The notes: a model not told the origin generated them from the sequence alone. A stretch of 64,000 nt of DNA from Mycobacterium sp. 050128 (GCF_036409155.1 NZ_JAZGLW010000002.1:372001-436000); one strand, 5' to 3'. Positions 7,309 to 16,750 are shown, counted from the first letter of the stretch. Numbers and translations are program-made.

Positions 7309-10008
7309 TCAGCGCCCACCTTTGAGGCGAATCTTCCAGCGCACGAAGCCCAGATAGAAAACGCTGATGGCGATAAGCATGCCGAAGTTGAACCACCACG
7401 TGCCGGCATTGTGATGCCAGAGCGCGTCCTTAGGGACCTGAGGTCCGGGTTCTAACTTGGTCAGGTCGATGGTGGATGCCGATGCCGCGAAACCCCATCG
7501 TGCCGGGGTTGCCCACGACATCTGGTCGAGCCCGATGCGGCCGGTAACCGGGATCATGCCGCCGGAGAACACCAGCTGCGACATGACCGCAACCACCAGC
7601 AGAGGCATGATCTGATCGTTGGACTTCGCCAGCGACGACAACAGCAGACCGAGCATCGCCGAGGCGACGGTGGTCGTCGCGACATCGACGAAAAGCTCCA
7701 GTGGTGCAATCCCCAGCGCCGCGGCACCCTGCGTCGGCCCGCCCTTGCCCAGCAGCGTGATAACGGTGACGATGGCCGACTGCACGACCGCGAATACCGT
7801 GTAAACGCAGACCTTGGCCAACAAGTAAGCGCTGGTGGAGAGGCCGACTGCCTGTTCTCGTAGGAAGATGGCGCGCTCACCGATGAGATCTCGGATCGTC
7901 AACGCGGTCCCCATGAACACCGAACCGACATTCAGCAGCACCAGGATCTGTCCCGGCTCGGTAGGCGCGTTGCCCACCGGGTTCGGGATGCCGAAGCCGA
8001 CGTTGCCCGGCACCGACATCGACAGCGAACCCATGATGAACGGCAGCAGCGCCAGAAAGAGGAAATAACCCCGGTCGGAGACGATCAGCCGGATCTGGCG
8101 GCGCGCGATCGTGGAGAACTGCCGGAGCAGACTCGTATGCGACGGATCGCCGATCTCTGCCGGCTTCTCCGCCGGCGGCGGTGGTGGCGGCGGCCCGGTC
8201 CGCGCCAGGTATTTCGCCTTGGCCGCGTCGGGATCGCCGGCAACCGAACTGAAGATGTCGGCCCAGTTCGTGGTCCCCATGGCCGGGCCGATTTGCGCGG
8301 GCGGGCCGCAGAACGCGGTCTTGCCGCCGGGAGCCAGCAGCAGTACCTGGTCGCAGACGTCCAGGTAGGTCAGCGAGTGGGTGACCACGAGCACCACACG
8401 ACCGGCGTCGGCCAACTGCCGCAGCATCGTCATGACCTGCCGGTCCAGCGCCGGGTCCAGGCCGGACGTCGGCTCGTCGAGGATCAGCAGCGAAGGCCCG
8501 GTCAGCAATTCCAGCGCCACCGAAGCGCGCTTGCGCTGACCGCCGGACAGCTTGTCGACCCGGGTGTGCAGGTGCTGGGTCATCTCCAGTTCCTCGAGCA
8601 CCCGGGCCACCACTTGCTCACGGTCGGCCTTGGTGGTGTCGGGCGGCAGCCGGAGCTCGGCCGCGTAACCCAGCGCCTGCTCCACCGTCAGCTGACCGTG
8701 GACCACGTCGTCCTGCGGCACCATGCCGATCCTGCTGCGCAGTGAGGCGTATTCGGCGTGCACGTTGTGGCCCTCGAACGCGACCGTGCCGTTGGTTGGG
8801 TGGGTGTAGCCGGCCACCAGCCGCGCGAAGGTCGACTTGCCCGCTCCGGACGGACCGATCACCGCGGTGAGCGTTCCGGGACTGGCGCCTAAGGAGATGT
8901 CGTCGAGCAGTGTCTTGTTGTTCTCGATCGTCCAGGTCACCCCGCGCACATCCAGACCGCCGAGGCGGGTCTGCGCCGCGGTGTCGGCGTCCCGGCGGGC
9001 CAGCGCGCCGCCGGCGAACACCAGGTCGATGTTGCCGATCGTGACGACGTCGCCGTCCTTCAGCAGCGCCGAGTCGACGCGCTGACCATTGACGAACGTG
9101 CCGTTGATGCTGCGGTTGTCATGGATCTCGGTGCCCGTCGGCGTCGGGATCAACGTCGCGTGGTGTCGCGAGGCCAGGACCTCGGGAATGACGATGTCGT
9201 TGTCATTGGCACGGCCGATCTTGATCGCGCCCGGCGCGTCCCCGCCCGCCTTGCCCGGCCGCAGGATCTTCATCATCGACGTCGCCAGGTTCGAGCCGTC
9301 GCCGCCACCGACGCGGCCCGTCAGGGCGGTCGGAGGATCCACCGGCGCGGCCGGCGGAACCTGGCCCGGCTGTGGCCGGTAAATGTGCGGCGACGACATC
9401 GATCCGCTGGCCGGTTGGGTGCCGGTCGGGTGGTGCTGTTGCACCGACCCGGACGGGTAACTCGGCTGCGCGCCGGTCGGGTATGTCGGAAGGGGCCCCG
9501 ATGGCGGACCGGCCTGCGGTGGCGGGGTCGGATGTGTCGGCATTGGCCGTGACGGGCTCGCCGGTGGCTGCGGCGGCAGTCCCTGCGACATCGAACCGGT
9601 CGGGGGACGTCCTTGGGCCAGCCGCGGATCCGCCGGCCCGGTAAGCGGGTTGACGATGGGGATCGACGTCGTCAGTGGTGGCGTTCCGGCCAGGCCCTGA
9701 TGGCGTCCGACCTCGAAGGTCACCGTCGGCCCATCCGGGTTGCCGATGTTGACCCGCTGACCGTCCTGGATGTCGACGGCCGGGACCCTGCGATTGTTGA
9801 CGTACAAACCGTTGAGGCTGCCGTTGTCGATGGCAACCCATCTGCCCTGATCAAAGCGCAGCACCAGGTGTATCCGGGAAATCAACGGATGCGCAACGCG
9901 GACGTCCGCCCGCAAATCACGCCCGATGACCACATCGTTGCCGGGTGCAAAGGTCCTTTCGGATCCCTCGTACCGCACGGTCAGCACAGGTGGGGCTGCT
10001 CGGCTCAC
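7309..10008 (-). CDS. FHA-FHA-ABC transporter (Rv1747-like)
   Basis: An 899-residue membrane exporter. FHA domain 1 covers about residues 5-100 (GRDLRADVRVAHPLISRIH, then GSLNGLYVNN). A Pro/Gly-rich linker spans roughly 105-235, and FHA domain 2 about 245-335 (SRHHATLIP, then SINGTFVNG). The ATPase lies at about 345-575 with Walker A GPSGAGKST, signature LSGGQRKRAS and Walker B LLILDEPTSGLDP. The C-terminal ABC2-type membrane domain has about six helices. In M. tuberculosis Rv1747 is phosphorylated by PknF and exports cell-envelope lipid precursors. GTG 10008 is chosen because a -10 hexamer lies seven bases upstream. Confidence 0.93.
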   Translation of the reverse strand: MSRAAPPVLTVRYEGSERTFAPGNDVVIGRDLRADVRVAHPLISRIHLVLRFDQGRWVAIDNGSLNGLYVNNRRVPAVDIQDGQRVNIGNPDGPTVTFEVGRHQGLAGTPPLTTSIPIVNPLTGPADPRLAQGRPPTGSMSQGLPPQPPASPSRPMPTHPTPPPQAGPPSGPLPTYPTGAQPSYPSGSVQQHHPTGTQPASGSMSSPHIYRPQPGQVPPAAPVDPPTALTGRVGGGDGSNLATSMMKILRPGKAGGDAPGAIKIGRANDNDIVIPEVLASRHHATLIPTPTGTEIHDNRSINGTFVNGQRVDSALLKDGDVVTIGNIDLVFAGGALARRDADTAAQTRLGGLDVRGVTWTIENNKTLLDDISLGASPGTLTAVIGPSGAGKSTFARLVAGYTHPTNGTVAFEGHNVHAEYASLRSRIGMVPQDDVVHGQLTVEQALGYAAELRLPPDTTKADREQVVARVLEELEMTQHLHTRVDKLSGGQRKRASVALELLTGPSLLILDEPTSGLDPALDRQVMTMLRQLADAGRVVLVVTHSLTYLDVCDQVLLLAPGGKTAFCGPPAQIGPAMGTTNWADIFSSVAGDPDAAKAKYLARTGPPPPPPPAEKPAEIGDPSHTSLLRQFSTIARRQIRLIVSDRGYFLFLALLPFIMGSLSMSVPGNVGFGIPNPVGNAPTEPGQILVLLNVGSVFMGTALTIRDLIGERAIFLREQAVGLSTSAYLLAKVCVYTVFAVVQSAIVTVITLLGKGGPTQGAAALGIAPLELFVDVATTTVASAMLGLLLSSLAKSNDQIMPLLVVAVMSQLVFSGGMIPVTGRIGLDQMSWATPARWGFAASASTIDLTKLEPGPQVPKDALWHHNAGTWWFNFGMLIAISVFYLGFVRWKIRLKGGR

Positions 10009-10015
10009 GAGCCCC

Positions 10016-10021
10016 ACTGTA
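10016..10021 (-). promoter_or_regulatory. -10 box for leaderless Rv1747-like gene
   Basis: Read on the minus strand this is TACAGT, a TANNNT -10 hexamer, seven bases before the GTG start. This spacing places transcription initiation at the start codon, so the mRNA would be leaderless. No convincing -35 box was found at the usual distance. Confidence 0.4.
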
Positions 10022-10145
10022 TCGGCGTCCGGGCCAACGCGGGGACCGGTCGCCGATACGCGTTGCCGCCGGGTCCGCTTGGAAGCCCTGGCGCGGCGAG
10101 AATGCAGCGGGTTTCGGTGGCGGCGGCTCGGGTAACCCGACGCGC

Positions 10146-10349
10146 ATGCACGAGAACGGCGAGTTCCCCGACGACGTGCCCATTGCCGACGCCATTGAGC
10201 AACAACGCACGACCGGCGAGTCTTCGTCGGACGACGACCCCTCGGCCTGGCCTGACGACGCCGATGTGCCCTTGGAGACAACGGATTCCGATTGGCGGGA
10301 GCAGCAGCAGGCGGTCCTCGACGACTCGGACTTCGACGAGCCCCAATAA
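10146..10349 (+). CDS. small acidic hypothetical protein (67 aa)
   Basis: A strongly acidic, Asp/Glu/Ser-rich protein starting MHENGEFPDDVP, followed by IADAIEQQR and a low-complexity tail. It has no transmembrane segment or known catalytic motif. The composition suggests an intrinsically disordered protein. It is transcribed divergently from the Rv1747-like exporter. The ATG is the only sensible start, as the upstream open frame is arginine-rich shadow sequence. Function unknown. Confidence 0.6.
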   Translation: MHENGEFPDDVPIADAIEQQRTTGESSSDDDPSAWPDDADVPLETTDSDWREQQQAVLDDSDFDEPQ

Positions 10350-10350
10350 C

Positions 10351-10363
10351 ACTGCAGCGCAGT
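10351..10363. terminator. small hairpin between convergent genes
   Basis: ACTGCAGCGCAGT forms a 5-bp stem with a 3-base loop just after the stop of the acidic protein gene and before the end of the converging esterase gene. There is no U-tract, so it is at best a weak or Rho-assisted terminator. Confidence 0.25.
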
Positions 10364-10382
10364 ATCTTTCGATAGCGTCATG

Positions 10383-11393
10383 CTATCCCGCCGCGGCGCT
10401 GACCTGTCCGCTCCCGCGACGCCCAGACTCGGCGGTGACTTCCTTGACGAAATCCCCGAGGTACCGGATGGCCCGACGGCCCTCGGGCAGCACATCGGCC
10501 GCCAACGGAAAATCGTGAATTTGGCCCTCCCAGACGTGCAAGTCGCAGCGGATCCCGTTGGCTGCCAAGCGTTCCGCCATCAGTTCGGCGTCCGGGAGCA
10601 GCAGCTCGTCGGCACCCGCGTGGATGGTAACGGGCGGGAGTGCCGATAAGTCGGCGTCGACCGGTGATACAACATGACCCGTCGAACTCCCCGGGCCGTC
10701 CGGCAGCTGGACCTCGCCGAGGTACCGCGTAAATATCGACAACGCCCCGGCGGTGAACATCGAGCATTTACGTGCGTTGCGGTGCTTGAGCTTTCGGGTC
10801 GGGTCCGCATCGGTGAACGGAGACACGGTGGCCACACCGGCCGGCGTAGCCAGCCGCGTGCGGATCGCGGCCAGTGTCGTCATGAACGCGAGATATCCGC
10901 CCGCCGAGTCGCCGGCAACAACCACGCGGCCGGGGTCGTAGCCGCGCTGCTGTAGCCAGCGCAGTCCGCATAGGCCGTCGTCGATCGCGTCGACGATTTG
11001 GTGCGAGGGCAGTTTCCGGTATCCGACGATCAGCACGCCGGCATCGGCCGTCCGCGACAAGCGACTGACCAGAGCTCGGTGAGTGTTGACGCCGCAGGTG
11101 AGGAAGGCCCCGCCGTGCAGATACAGAATCGCGCGCGTCGGCGATACCCCGGGTGCGCAGACCCATTCGGCGCGGCAGTGGTCAAGGCGTACCGGCTCAA
11201 CCTGGGCGGCGGATTTGGCGCGCGGCAGCAAACCAACCAATACGTCGATGTGCCCTAATGGCCAGTGCAGATTCGGCTGCAGCGCCCAGGCGCGCACGAC
11301 GTTCTTCACGATCAATCGACTGGCCAACGACACGGCAATCGATTGCGGGCTGCGACGATGGTGAATCCGACGCTGGCCCGGTTTGCTAGCCAA
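10383..11393 (-). CDS. alpha/beta hydrolase-3 family esterase
   Basis: A 336-residue esterase of the LipH/LipI-like HSL group. The oxyanion motif is HGGAF (around residue 93), the nucleophile elbow is GDSAGG (about residue 162), the Asp is expected in HAGADELLLP and the His in QIHDFPLA near the C-terminus, so the triad looks complete. The N-terminal 35 residues are basic and could be an over-extended start. It converges with the acidic protein gene and has no evident operon partner. A lipid or carboxyl-ester substrate is likely. Confidence 0.88.
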   Translation of the reverse strand: MASKPGQRRIHHRRSPQSIAVSLASRLIVKNVVRAWALQPNLHWPLGHIDVLVGLLPRAKSAAQVEPVRLDHCRAEWVCAPGVSPTRAILYLHGGAFLTCGVNTHRALVSRLSRTADAGVLIVGYRKLPSHQIVDAIDDGLCGLRWLQQRGYDPGRVVVAGDSAGGYLAFMTTLAAIRTRLATPAGVATVSPFTDADPTRKLKHRNARKCSMFTAGALSIFTRYLGEVQLPDGPGSSTGHVVSPVDADLSALPPVTIHAGADELLLPDAELMAERLAANGIRCDLHVWEGQIHDFPLAADVLPEGRRAIRYLGDFVKEVTAESGRRGSGQVSAAAG

Positions 11394-11580
11394 TTTTCAA
11401 TCCGCTCATAAGGGCTGCAGAATACCCATCTTGTTGCGGCAATAATCGCAGGTAAAACCATTTTGAAACCGCCGTTTCGCGCCGTTTGGCGAGCGGAAAC
11501 GTGGGTACTCCCGCGTTAACTTGTGCGCCGGTTCTGCCCTCGATGCCGAACGCCCTCACCGAGTGCCCGAAGATGTGAGC

Positions 11581-12426
11581 ATGGAGCAGGCAACTGACAC
11601 CGGTGCGATGCTGGTCGACCGGGTGGCGGTGGTGACCGGCGGCGGTGGCGGCATCGGTGCGGCCACGGCGCGGCTGTTCGCCCGGCACGGTGCCCAGGTC
11701 GTGATCGCCGATATCGACGCCGAGCTCGCGAGGCGGACCGCCGATGAGATCTCGGCGTCGGGCGGGGTGGCCGTGCCGATCGTCGCCGACGTACGCGACG
11801 CCGATCAGGTTGCCGCTCTGGCACGATCGGTGCTCGATCGGTTCGGCCGAATCGATGCGTTGGTCAACAATGTCGGGCATTGGCTGCGCCACCCCGGCAA
11901 TTTCGTCGACACCGACCCGCAACTGTGGGACGAGCTCTACCGGATCAACCTGCACCACGTCTTCCTGGTCACCCATGCGTTCCTGCCGGCGATGCTGGGT
12001 CAACGCCGCGGCTCGATCGTCAACGTCTCCTCGGTCGAGGGGCTGCGCGGCTACCCCGAGGACCCGGTTTACGCCGCGTTCAAGGCGGCCGTCATTCATT
12101 TCACCCGCAGCCTCGCGGTTCAGGTGGGCCGTGACGGTGTGCGCGTCAACGCGATTGGCCCCGATGTCACCGAATCACTACAGGTGCCCTACTCGCAGTG
12201 GCTGTCCGCCGAAGAGCAGGCCCAGTGGCCGCAGTGGGTTCCGGTTGGACGGATGGGGCTGCCCGACGACCAGGCCAACGTGATCCTGTTCCTGGCCTCG
12301 GACCTGTCGGCCTTCGTCACGGGCCACACCATCCCCACCGACGGCGGCACCGGCGCGGCCGGCGGATGGTTCCGTTCGTCGCGGCGGACCGACCGGGAGT
12401 GGACGAACCGGCCCATCGCGCCCTGA
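11581..12426 (+). CDS. SDR family oxidoreductase
   Basis: A 281-residue classical short-chain dehydrogenase. The cofactor motif TGGGGGIG lies near residue 20, the NNVG-type motif (LVNNVGHW) near 95, the catalytic Ser in NVSSVEG and the YxxxK pair in VYAAFK. The C-terminus ends with the usual TDGGTG block plus an arginine-rich tail of about 20 residues. It probably oxidises or reduces a hydroxyl/keto group with NAD(P). ATG 11581 follows directly after a GTGAGC sequence with no strong ribosome binding site; an in-frame start 60 bases upstream is less likely. It stands alone. Confidence 0.88.
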   Translation: MEQATDTGAMLVDRVAVVTGGGGGIGAATARLFARHGAQVVIADIDAELARRTADEISASGGVAVPIVADVRDADQVAALARSVLDRFGRIDALVNNVGHWLRHPGNFVDTDPQLWDELYRINLHHVFLVTHAFLPAMLGQRRGSIVNVSSVEGLRGYPEDPVYAAFKAAVIHFTRSLAVQVGRDGVRVNAIGPDVTESLQVPYSQWLSAEEQAQWPQWVPVGRMGLPDDQANVILFLASDLSAFVTGHTIPTDGGTGAAGGWFRSSRRTDREWTNRPIAP

Positions 12427-12430
12427 TCGC

Positions 12431-12937
12431 TCAGACGTAGGTCAATGCCGCGTTTTCCAGTCGGATTCGCACGTTGAGCAGCACCGCGTTGGCGATGCTG
12501 AACACGATCGCCGTCAACCAGGCCGAATGGATCAGCGGCAGCGCCGCGACCTCCGCGACGACGGCGATGTAGTCGGGGTGACGCACCCATCGATACGGAC
12601 CACGCCGAACCAGCGGCGCGCCCGGGATCACAATCAGCCGCGGATTCCAGTGCCTACCCAGCGCCGCGGCGCAGCGCCAGCGGACAACACAGCTGAGCGC
12701 CACGACGGTGAGCATCGGCCATCCCAGCCAGGGCACGAACGGGCGTCCCAGCGCCCACACTTCCACCACGCATGACGCCAGCAGTAAGGCGTGCAGGCTG
12801 ACCATCGCCGGGAAGTGATCGTGGCCGAACTCCTTGCCTCCGTGGGCGAGTGCCCATTGAGCGTTTCGATGCGCGACGACCAGGCCGATCAGGCGCTCAA
12901 CGCCGATCAGCGCGATGAACAGCAGGTAGTAATACAT
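12431..12937 (-). CDS. isoprenylcysteine carboxyl methyltransferase-family membrane protein
   Basis: A 168-residue protein with about four hydrophobic segments and the ICMT-family C-terminal motif GPYRWVRHPDYIAVV, where the RHP element binds S-adenosylmethionine in this family. It probably O-methylates a small carboxyl or phenolic group at the membrane. ATG 12937 is selected by the strong ribosome binding site GGGGGAGAAGCC just upstream. It converges with the SDR gene, leaving a 4-bp gap between stops. Bacterial relatives often sit beside type III polyketide synthases, but none is seen here. Confidence 0.82.
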   Translation of the reverse strand: MYYYLLFIALIGVERLIGLVVAHRNAQWALAHGGKEFGHDHFPAMVSLHALLLASCVVEVWALGRPFVPWLGWPMLTVVALSCVVRWRCAAALGRHWNPRLIVIPGAPLVRRGPYRWVRHPDYIAVVAEVAALPLIHSAWLTAIVFSIANAVLLNVRIRLENAALTYV

Positions 12938-13120
12938 GGCTTCTCCCCCTTCCCATGGCGTTCTGCCTATAGCAACGAGGATCCGCATTCGACGGTTCAG
13001 CAAACCGCGCCAGCGTGATCCAGCCCACCCAGCGCACGCTGTGGCGACGAGCTGTCAATCGCCGCCGCGATCGCCATACCTATCGCCAGAACGGTTGCCG
13101 CGGTGATATTTTCGAGATCA

Positions 13121-15367
13121 TCAGCCGGTCGGTGTGGCCTCGAAGCGGGCTTGATCCTCGAGGACGGTCACCGGTATCCCGTTGAGGGCGCCGTTACCGG
13201 ATGGCTCGTCGACAAACGTCGGCAGGGAGAGCGCGTTGGTGTTGGCGCCCGGTGAGCTGTTGGCGACCGACATGCGCGTGCCCGGCTTGCCATGCCCCCA
13301 GCCGTGCGGCATCGACACGACACCGGGTTTGATCGCATCGGTGATCTCGACGGGCACTTTGATCTCGCCGGCCGCCGATTTCACCGTGACGATGTCGTTG
13401 TCGGACACGCCGCAGCGCGCCGCGTCGTCCGGGTGGATCAGCAGCGTGCACCTGTCCTTGCCCTTCATCAGTGCGGGCACGTTGTGCAGCCAGGTGTTGT
13501 TCGAGCGCAGGTGCCGACGGCTGACCAGCACCAACGGCTCGGCCGGCCGCTCCATCCGCGCTTCCAGCCGGGGCAGGTCGTCGAGCAGGTACTGCGGAGC
13601 CAGCCGGATCTTCTTGTCCGGGGTGCCCAGGATGTCGGGGAGCTGCGGCACCATCGGCCCGAAATCGATGCCGTTCGGATGGGCCTTGAGCAGGTCCAAC
13701 GTCAGCCCGCCGGGGTTCTTGCCGTATTGATCCCCGAACGGGCCGGTTCGCAGCGTAAGGTCCAGCATCCGCTCGGGCCCGCCTTTCAAACCGGCTGCGT
13801 CGTACAGCTTGCGGATCTCGGCGCCGTCGACGCCACGGGTGAAGGCCAGGTAATCGAAGAAGCCGTCGTCGATCGCCGCGACGTCGACGTCCTCGGCCGG
13901 GGTGCCGGTGCACAGGCCGGTCAGCCGGATCAGGATCTCCCATTCGTGCGGCCGATCACCGGGATCGAACACCGGCGCCGAGTAGTTGGCGATGCTGTGG
14001 ATCGCGAACAGCAGAATCAGGTCGTCGTGGTGGGGCTGCTCGAGCGGTGACAGCCCCGGCAGGATCACATCGGCGTGGCGGGTCGTCTCGTTGAGCCAGA
14101 GGTCGATGGAGATCATCGCCTCCAGCATCGGCAGCACTTCGTCGAGCTTGTCGCCGCCGGGCGTGGACAACACCGGGTTGCCCGCGACCGTGATCAGCGC
14201 CTTGAGTTGCCCGTCGCCCGGTGTGGCGATTTCCTCGGTCATGCAGGACACCGGGGCTTGCCCCAGCACCTCCTTGGCGCCGCGCACCCGCGTGTGCCAG
14301 CGGCCAAATTCCGGCAGGCCGCCCTCCAGGCCGGGCAGCGGCTGCGTAGTGATCGACCAGGCCGCCGGCTTGGGGAACATCGCGCCGCCGGGGGTGTCGA
14401 AATGGCCGGTCAAGATGTTGATCACATCGACCATCCAGCTGGCCAGACTGCCAAACTCCTGGTTGCACAAGCCAATTCGGCCATACACCACGGACTTCTC
14501 GGCGCCGGCGAGTTCGCGCGCCAATCGCCGGATGGTGTCGACGTCGATGCCGGTGACATCGCTGACCCGCTCGGGCGGCCAGTCCATGGCCACATCACGC
14601 ATCGTGTCGACGCCATCGACGTGCGGGCCGGGATTCACCAGGTCCTCGGCAAACAGCGTGTGCGCGACCGCCAGCAGCAGCGCCGCGTCGGTGCCGGGCA
14701 CGATCGGCAGCCACTCGTCAGCCTGCGCGGCGGTCTGCGTGCGCACCGGGTCGATCACGATCACCTTGCCGCGTTTGCGGATTCCGTCGATCAGGCCCAT
14801 CACATCGGGCGCGGCCAGCAGTGAACCCTGCGACGCGGCGGGGTTGGCGCCCATGATGACCAGCAGGTCGGTGCGCTCGATGTCGGGCACGGGAAAGTTC
14901 CACCAGAGGCCGTACATCAGGTGTGACGACAGGTTCTTCGGCCATTGATCGACCGTCCCCGGCGAATACGTGACCGGCATCCCGGACATCCCCATCAGCA
15001 CGCCGGCGTAGCGGGCCAGCGAGAACGAGTGCGCCAGCGGGTTGCCGGTGTAGGCGGTGACCGCACCGATCCCGTACTTCTCGATCACCGGCGTCAGCAG
15101 CTCGGTGCAGCGCCGAAACGCCGCATCCCAGCTGACCTCCTGCCAGGCCCCGTCGACCTTGATCATCGGGTTGCGGACGCGGTCCGGGTCGTGATGCACC
15201 GCGCCCAGCGACACGCCCTTCGGGCAGAGATGCCCACGGCTCCACACGTCGTCACGGTTGCCGCGAATGCTCGTGACCGCGCCTGATTTAACGTGAATCT
15301 CCAAGCCGCACATGGCTTCACACAGCGGACAGGTCCGAATATGTTTGCCGTCAGCTCCGGGCTTCAT
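13121..15367 (-). CDS. molybdopterin oxidoreductase with N-terminal [4Fe-4S]
   Basis: A 748-residue MopB family protein. The N-terminal iron-sulfur motif CPLCEAMCG plus LCPKG gives Cys13, 16, 20 and 48. The molybdopterin-binding core and the C-terminal dinucleotide-binding domain (VSRRHLRSNNTWLHNVP, then MPHGWGHGKPGT) follow. It resembles formate dehydrogenase/nitrate reductase-like enzymes and polysulfide/thiosulfate reductase-type oxidoreductases, but no partner electron-transfer or membrane subunit lies next to it. No twin-arginine signal was seen, so it is probably cytoplasmic. Substrate unknown. Confidence 0.9.
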   Translation of the reverse strand: MKPGADGKHIRTCPLCEAMCGLEIHVKSGAVTSIRGNRDDVWSRGHLCPKGVSLGAVHHDPDRVRNPMIKVDGAWQEVSWDAAFRRCTELLTPVIEKYGIGAVTAYTGNPLAHSFSLARYAGVLMGMSGMPVTYSPGTVDQWPKNLSSHLMYGLWWNFPVPDIERTDLLVIMGANPAASQGSLLAAPDVMGLIDGIRKRGKVIVIDPVRTQTAAQADEWLPIVPGTDAALLLAVAHTLFAEDLVNPGPHVDGVDTMRDVAMDWPPERVSDVTGIDVDTIRRLARELAGAEKSVVYGRIGLCNQEFGSLASWMVDVINILTGHFDTPGGAMFPKPAAWSITTQPLPGLEGGLPEFGRWHTRVRGAKEVLGQAPVSCMTEEIATPGDGQLKALITVAGNPVLSTPGGDKLDEVLPMLEAMISIDLWLNETTRHADVILPGLSPLEQPHHDDLILLFAIHSIANYSAPVFDPGDRPHEWEILIRLTGLCTGTPAEDVDVAAIDDGFFDYLAFTRGVDGAEIRKLYDAAGLKGGPERMLDLTLRTGPFGDQYGKNPGGLTLDLLKAHPNGIDFGPMVPQLPDILGTPDKKIRLAPQYLLDDLPRLEARMERPAEPLVLVSRRHLRSNNTWLHNVPALMKGKDRCTLLIHPDDAARCGVSDNDIVTVKSAAGEIKVPVEITDAIKPGVVSMPHGWGHGKPGTRMSVANSSPGANTNALSLPTFVDEPSGNGALNGIPVTVLEDQARFEATPTG

Positions 15368-15418
15368 TCACCCACTGTATTGCGATACTCCGAGTAGCGG
15401 AAGTGGCAAAAGTTCAGC

Positions 15419-15844
15419 TCAGGCCACCCAGGGACCCATGCCGCCGACCTTCTCGATACGGATGCGGTTGAGGTATCCCGGCGGGGCGTCGTCCGGCGGG
15501 AACTTCACATCCGGACTTCCCAGGTGCGCGTCGAGTTCCCGGAGCAACTCCGGGGCGCCGCCCTCGACAATCCGCGCTGTCCCGGTGATCGATAGGTATG
15601 GCCGGGGCCGAATACCCTGGTCGTCTATCGCCACGATCGTGACGGCCACCCGCGGATCCTTGCGGATATTGCGCAGCTTCTTGTAGTCGGCCAGGTGGGC
15701 GCTGACCAGTTCGTCGCCGTCCGGCGTGGACTGCAAGGCGACCCAGACCAGGCTGACCTGGGGGCTGCCATCGGGATTGATGGTGATCAGGGTGGCGTCG
15801 ACACCCTTGCCGATGAGCTTTCGTGCGGCGTCGTTGAGTTCCAT
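15419..15844 (-). CDS. PPOX-class F420-dependent oxidoreductase
   Basis: A 141-residue split beta-barrel protein of the pyridoxamine-phosphate-oxidase-like superfamily. It starts MELNDAARKLIGKGVDATL and contains the F420-binding-type blocks GSPQVSLVWV and PYLSITGTARIV, similar to the Rv1155 group. It would bind deazaflavin F420 or a flavin and reduce a small unsaturated substrate. It lies 50 bp downstream of the molybdopterin oxidoreductase end, reading the same way but upstream of that gene in transcription, so co-transcription is possible. Confidence 0.87.
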   Translation of the reverse strand: MELNDAARKLIGKGVDATLITINPDGSPQVSLVWVALQSTPDGDELVSAHLADYKKLRNIRKDPRVAVTIVAIDDQGIRPRPYLSITGTARIVEGGAPELLRELDAHLGSPDVKFPPDDAPPGYLNRIRIEKVGGMGPWVA

Positions 15845-16037
15845 GCGTTGTGATACGGCTTCGCGAGACGATTCATTCCCGTCATTCCCCTCACGACGTC
15901 GCAGGATGTAACCCGCGGCGCTATTCCTGGAGAGACATTTGAATTTGACAAGTTAGCTATGCATCGACGAGGCATCAGCCATAGCGTCATGTAAGACCGA
16001 ACGACCTGCCCAGGAGCTAGGAGCCGGAGGCGCGGCC

Positions 16038-16220
16038 ATGACCGATCAGCAGCCCCCGATGAACATCGAGTACCTCCGACGTGAAGTGCTCGCCCGGATA
16101 GACGCACACCCACTCGACGACTGGTCCCCCGCCCTATTGCGAGCCGTGATAGCCGTTTTCGACTTGAACGGCGTCATGCCCAAGCCGCTGCAGCGCTTCC
16201 AGCCTCGCATCGTCCAGTAG
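16038..16220 (+). CDS. small hypothetical protein (60 aa)
   Basis: A 60-residue protein beginning MTDQQPPMNIEYLRREVLA with a helical, leucine-rich centre (WSPALLRAVIAVFDLNG). A GGAGG motif lies eight bases before the ATG, which supports real translation. No domain was recognised. It precedes the SnoaL-like gene by 64 bp and may share its transcript. Function unknown. Confidence 0.6.
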   Translation: MTDQQPPMNIEYLRREVLARIDAHPLDDWSPALLRAVIAVFDLNGVMPKPLQRFQPRIVQ

Positions 16221-16284
16221 GCGCACGCGGCCGCCTGACTAAGGTGCTGTGGGAGTACCTGCGGTCGGGTGAGGAGTCACGGAG

Positions 16285-16725
16285 ATGGAGATGTGGGAGT
16301 TGGTGGCCCGTGAGCAAATCCGTGACACCCTCGCCCGATACAACTGGTCGGGTGACGCCGGTCGGCTCGACGGGCTTGCCGAGACCTTCTGCGTCGACGG
16401 CGTTCTCGAAATTCGTGGGGGGAAGCCACTGCGTGGCCGATCCGAGATCGTCACGTTCCTCGGTGGTGTCACCGGCAGGCTCGCCGTCGAGGCGGACGTC
16501 AAGCCGGTCGTTCGGCACAACGTCGCCAACATCGTGTTCACTTCGTTGACTCCCGACGACGCGCGGGTGTCGTGCTACTTCACCGTCGTCACCCACATCG
16601 GGCTCGACCATTTCGGCCGCTATCGCGATGTTTTGGTGCCCGATGGCGGCACCTGGCTGATCAAGCACCGCAAGGTGTCGACGGATTGGGCGGCCGTCGG
16701 CTCCGCCATGGCCCGGCCTTCCTGA
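16285..16725 (+). CDS. SnoaL-like / NTF2-fold protein
   Basis: A 146-residue cone-fold protein of the SnoaL/NTF2 superfamily (REQIRDTLARYNWSGDAGR near the N-terminus, then YFTVVTHIGLDHFGRYRD). Members bind hydrophobic rings and act as isomerases, hydratases or dehydrases of polycyclic compounds. GAGGAG eight bases upstream supports the ATG at 16285; ATG 16291 is an alternative. It is one of three SnoaL-like proteins in the window, in keeping with a polycyclic substrate. Catalytic residues cannot be assigned with confidence. Confidence 0.8.
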   Translation: MEMWELVAREQIRDTLARYNWSGDAGRLDGLAETFCVDGVLEIRGGKPLRGRSEIVTFLGGVTGRLAVEADVKPVVRHNVANIVFTSLTPDDARVSCYFTVVTHIGLDHFGRYRDVLVPDGGTWLIKHRKVSTDWAAVGSAMARPS

Positions 16726-16750
16726 ATCCTTGCGGCACAGTCGCTTTCGT

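Noticed and set aside
10009..10281. 91-codon N-terminal extension of the Rv1747-like exporter
   Set aside because: It is Arg-rich, overlaps the acidic protein gene, and Rv1747 homologues begin near VLTVRYEGSERTF.
13021..13120. Minus-strand frame reading ENITAATVLAIGMAIAAAIDS between the molybdopterin and ICMT genes
   Set aside because: It has no usable start codon near it and no ribosome binding site; it looks like a chance hydrophobic frame or an unidentifiable remnant.
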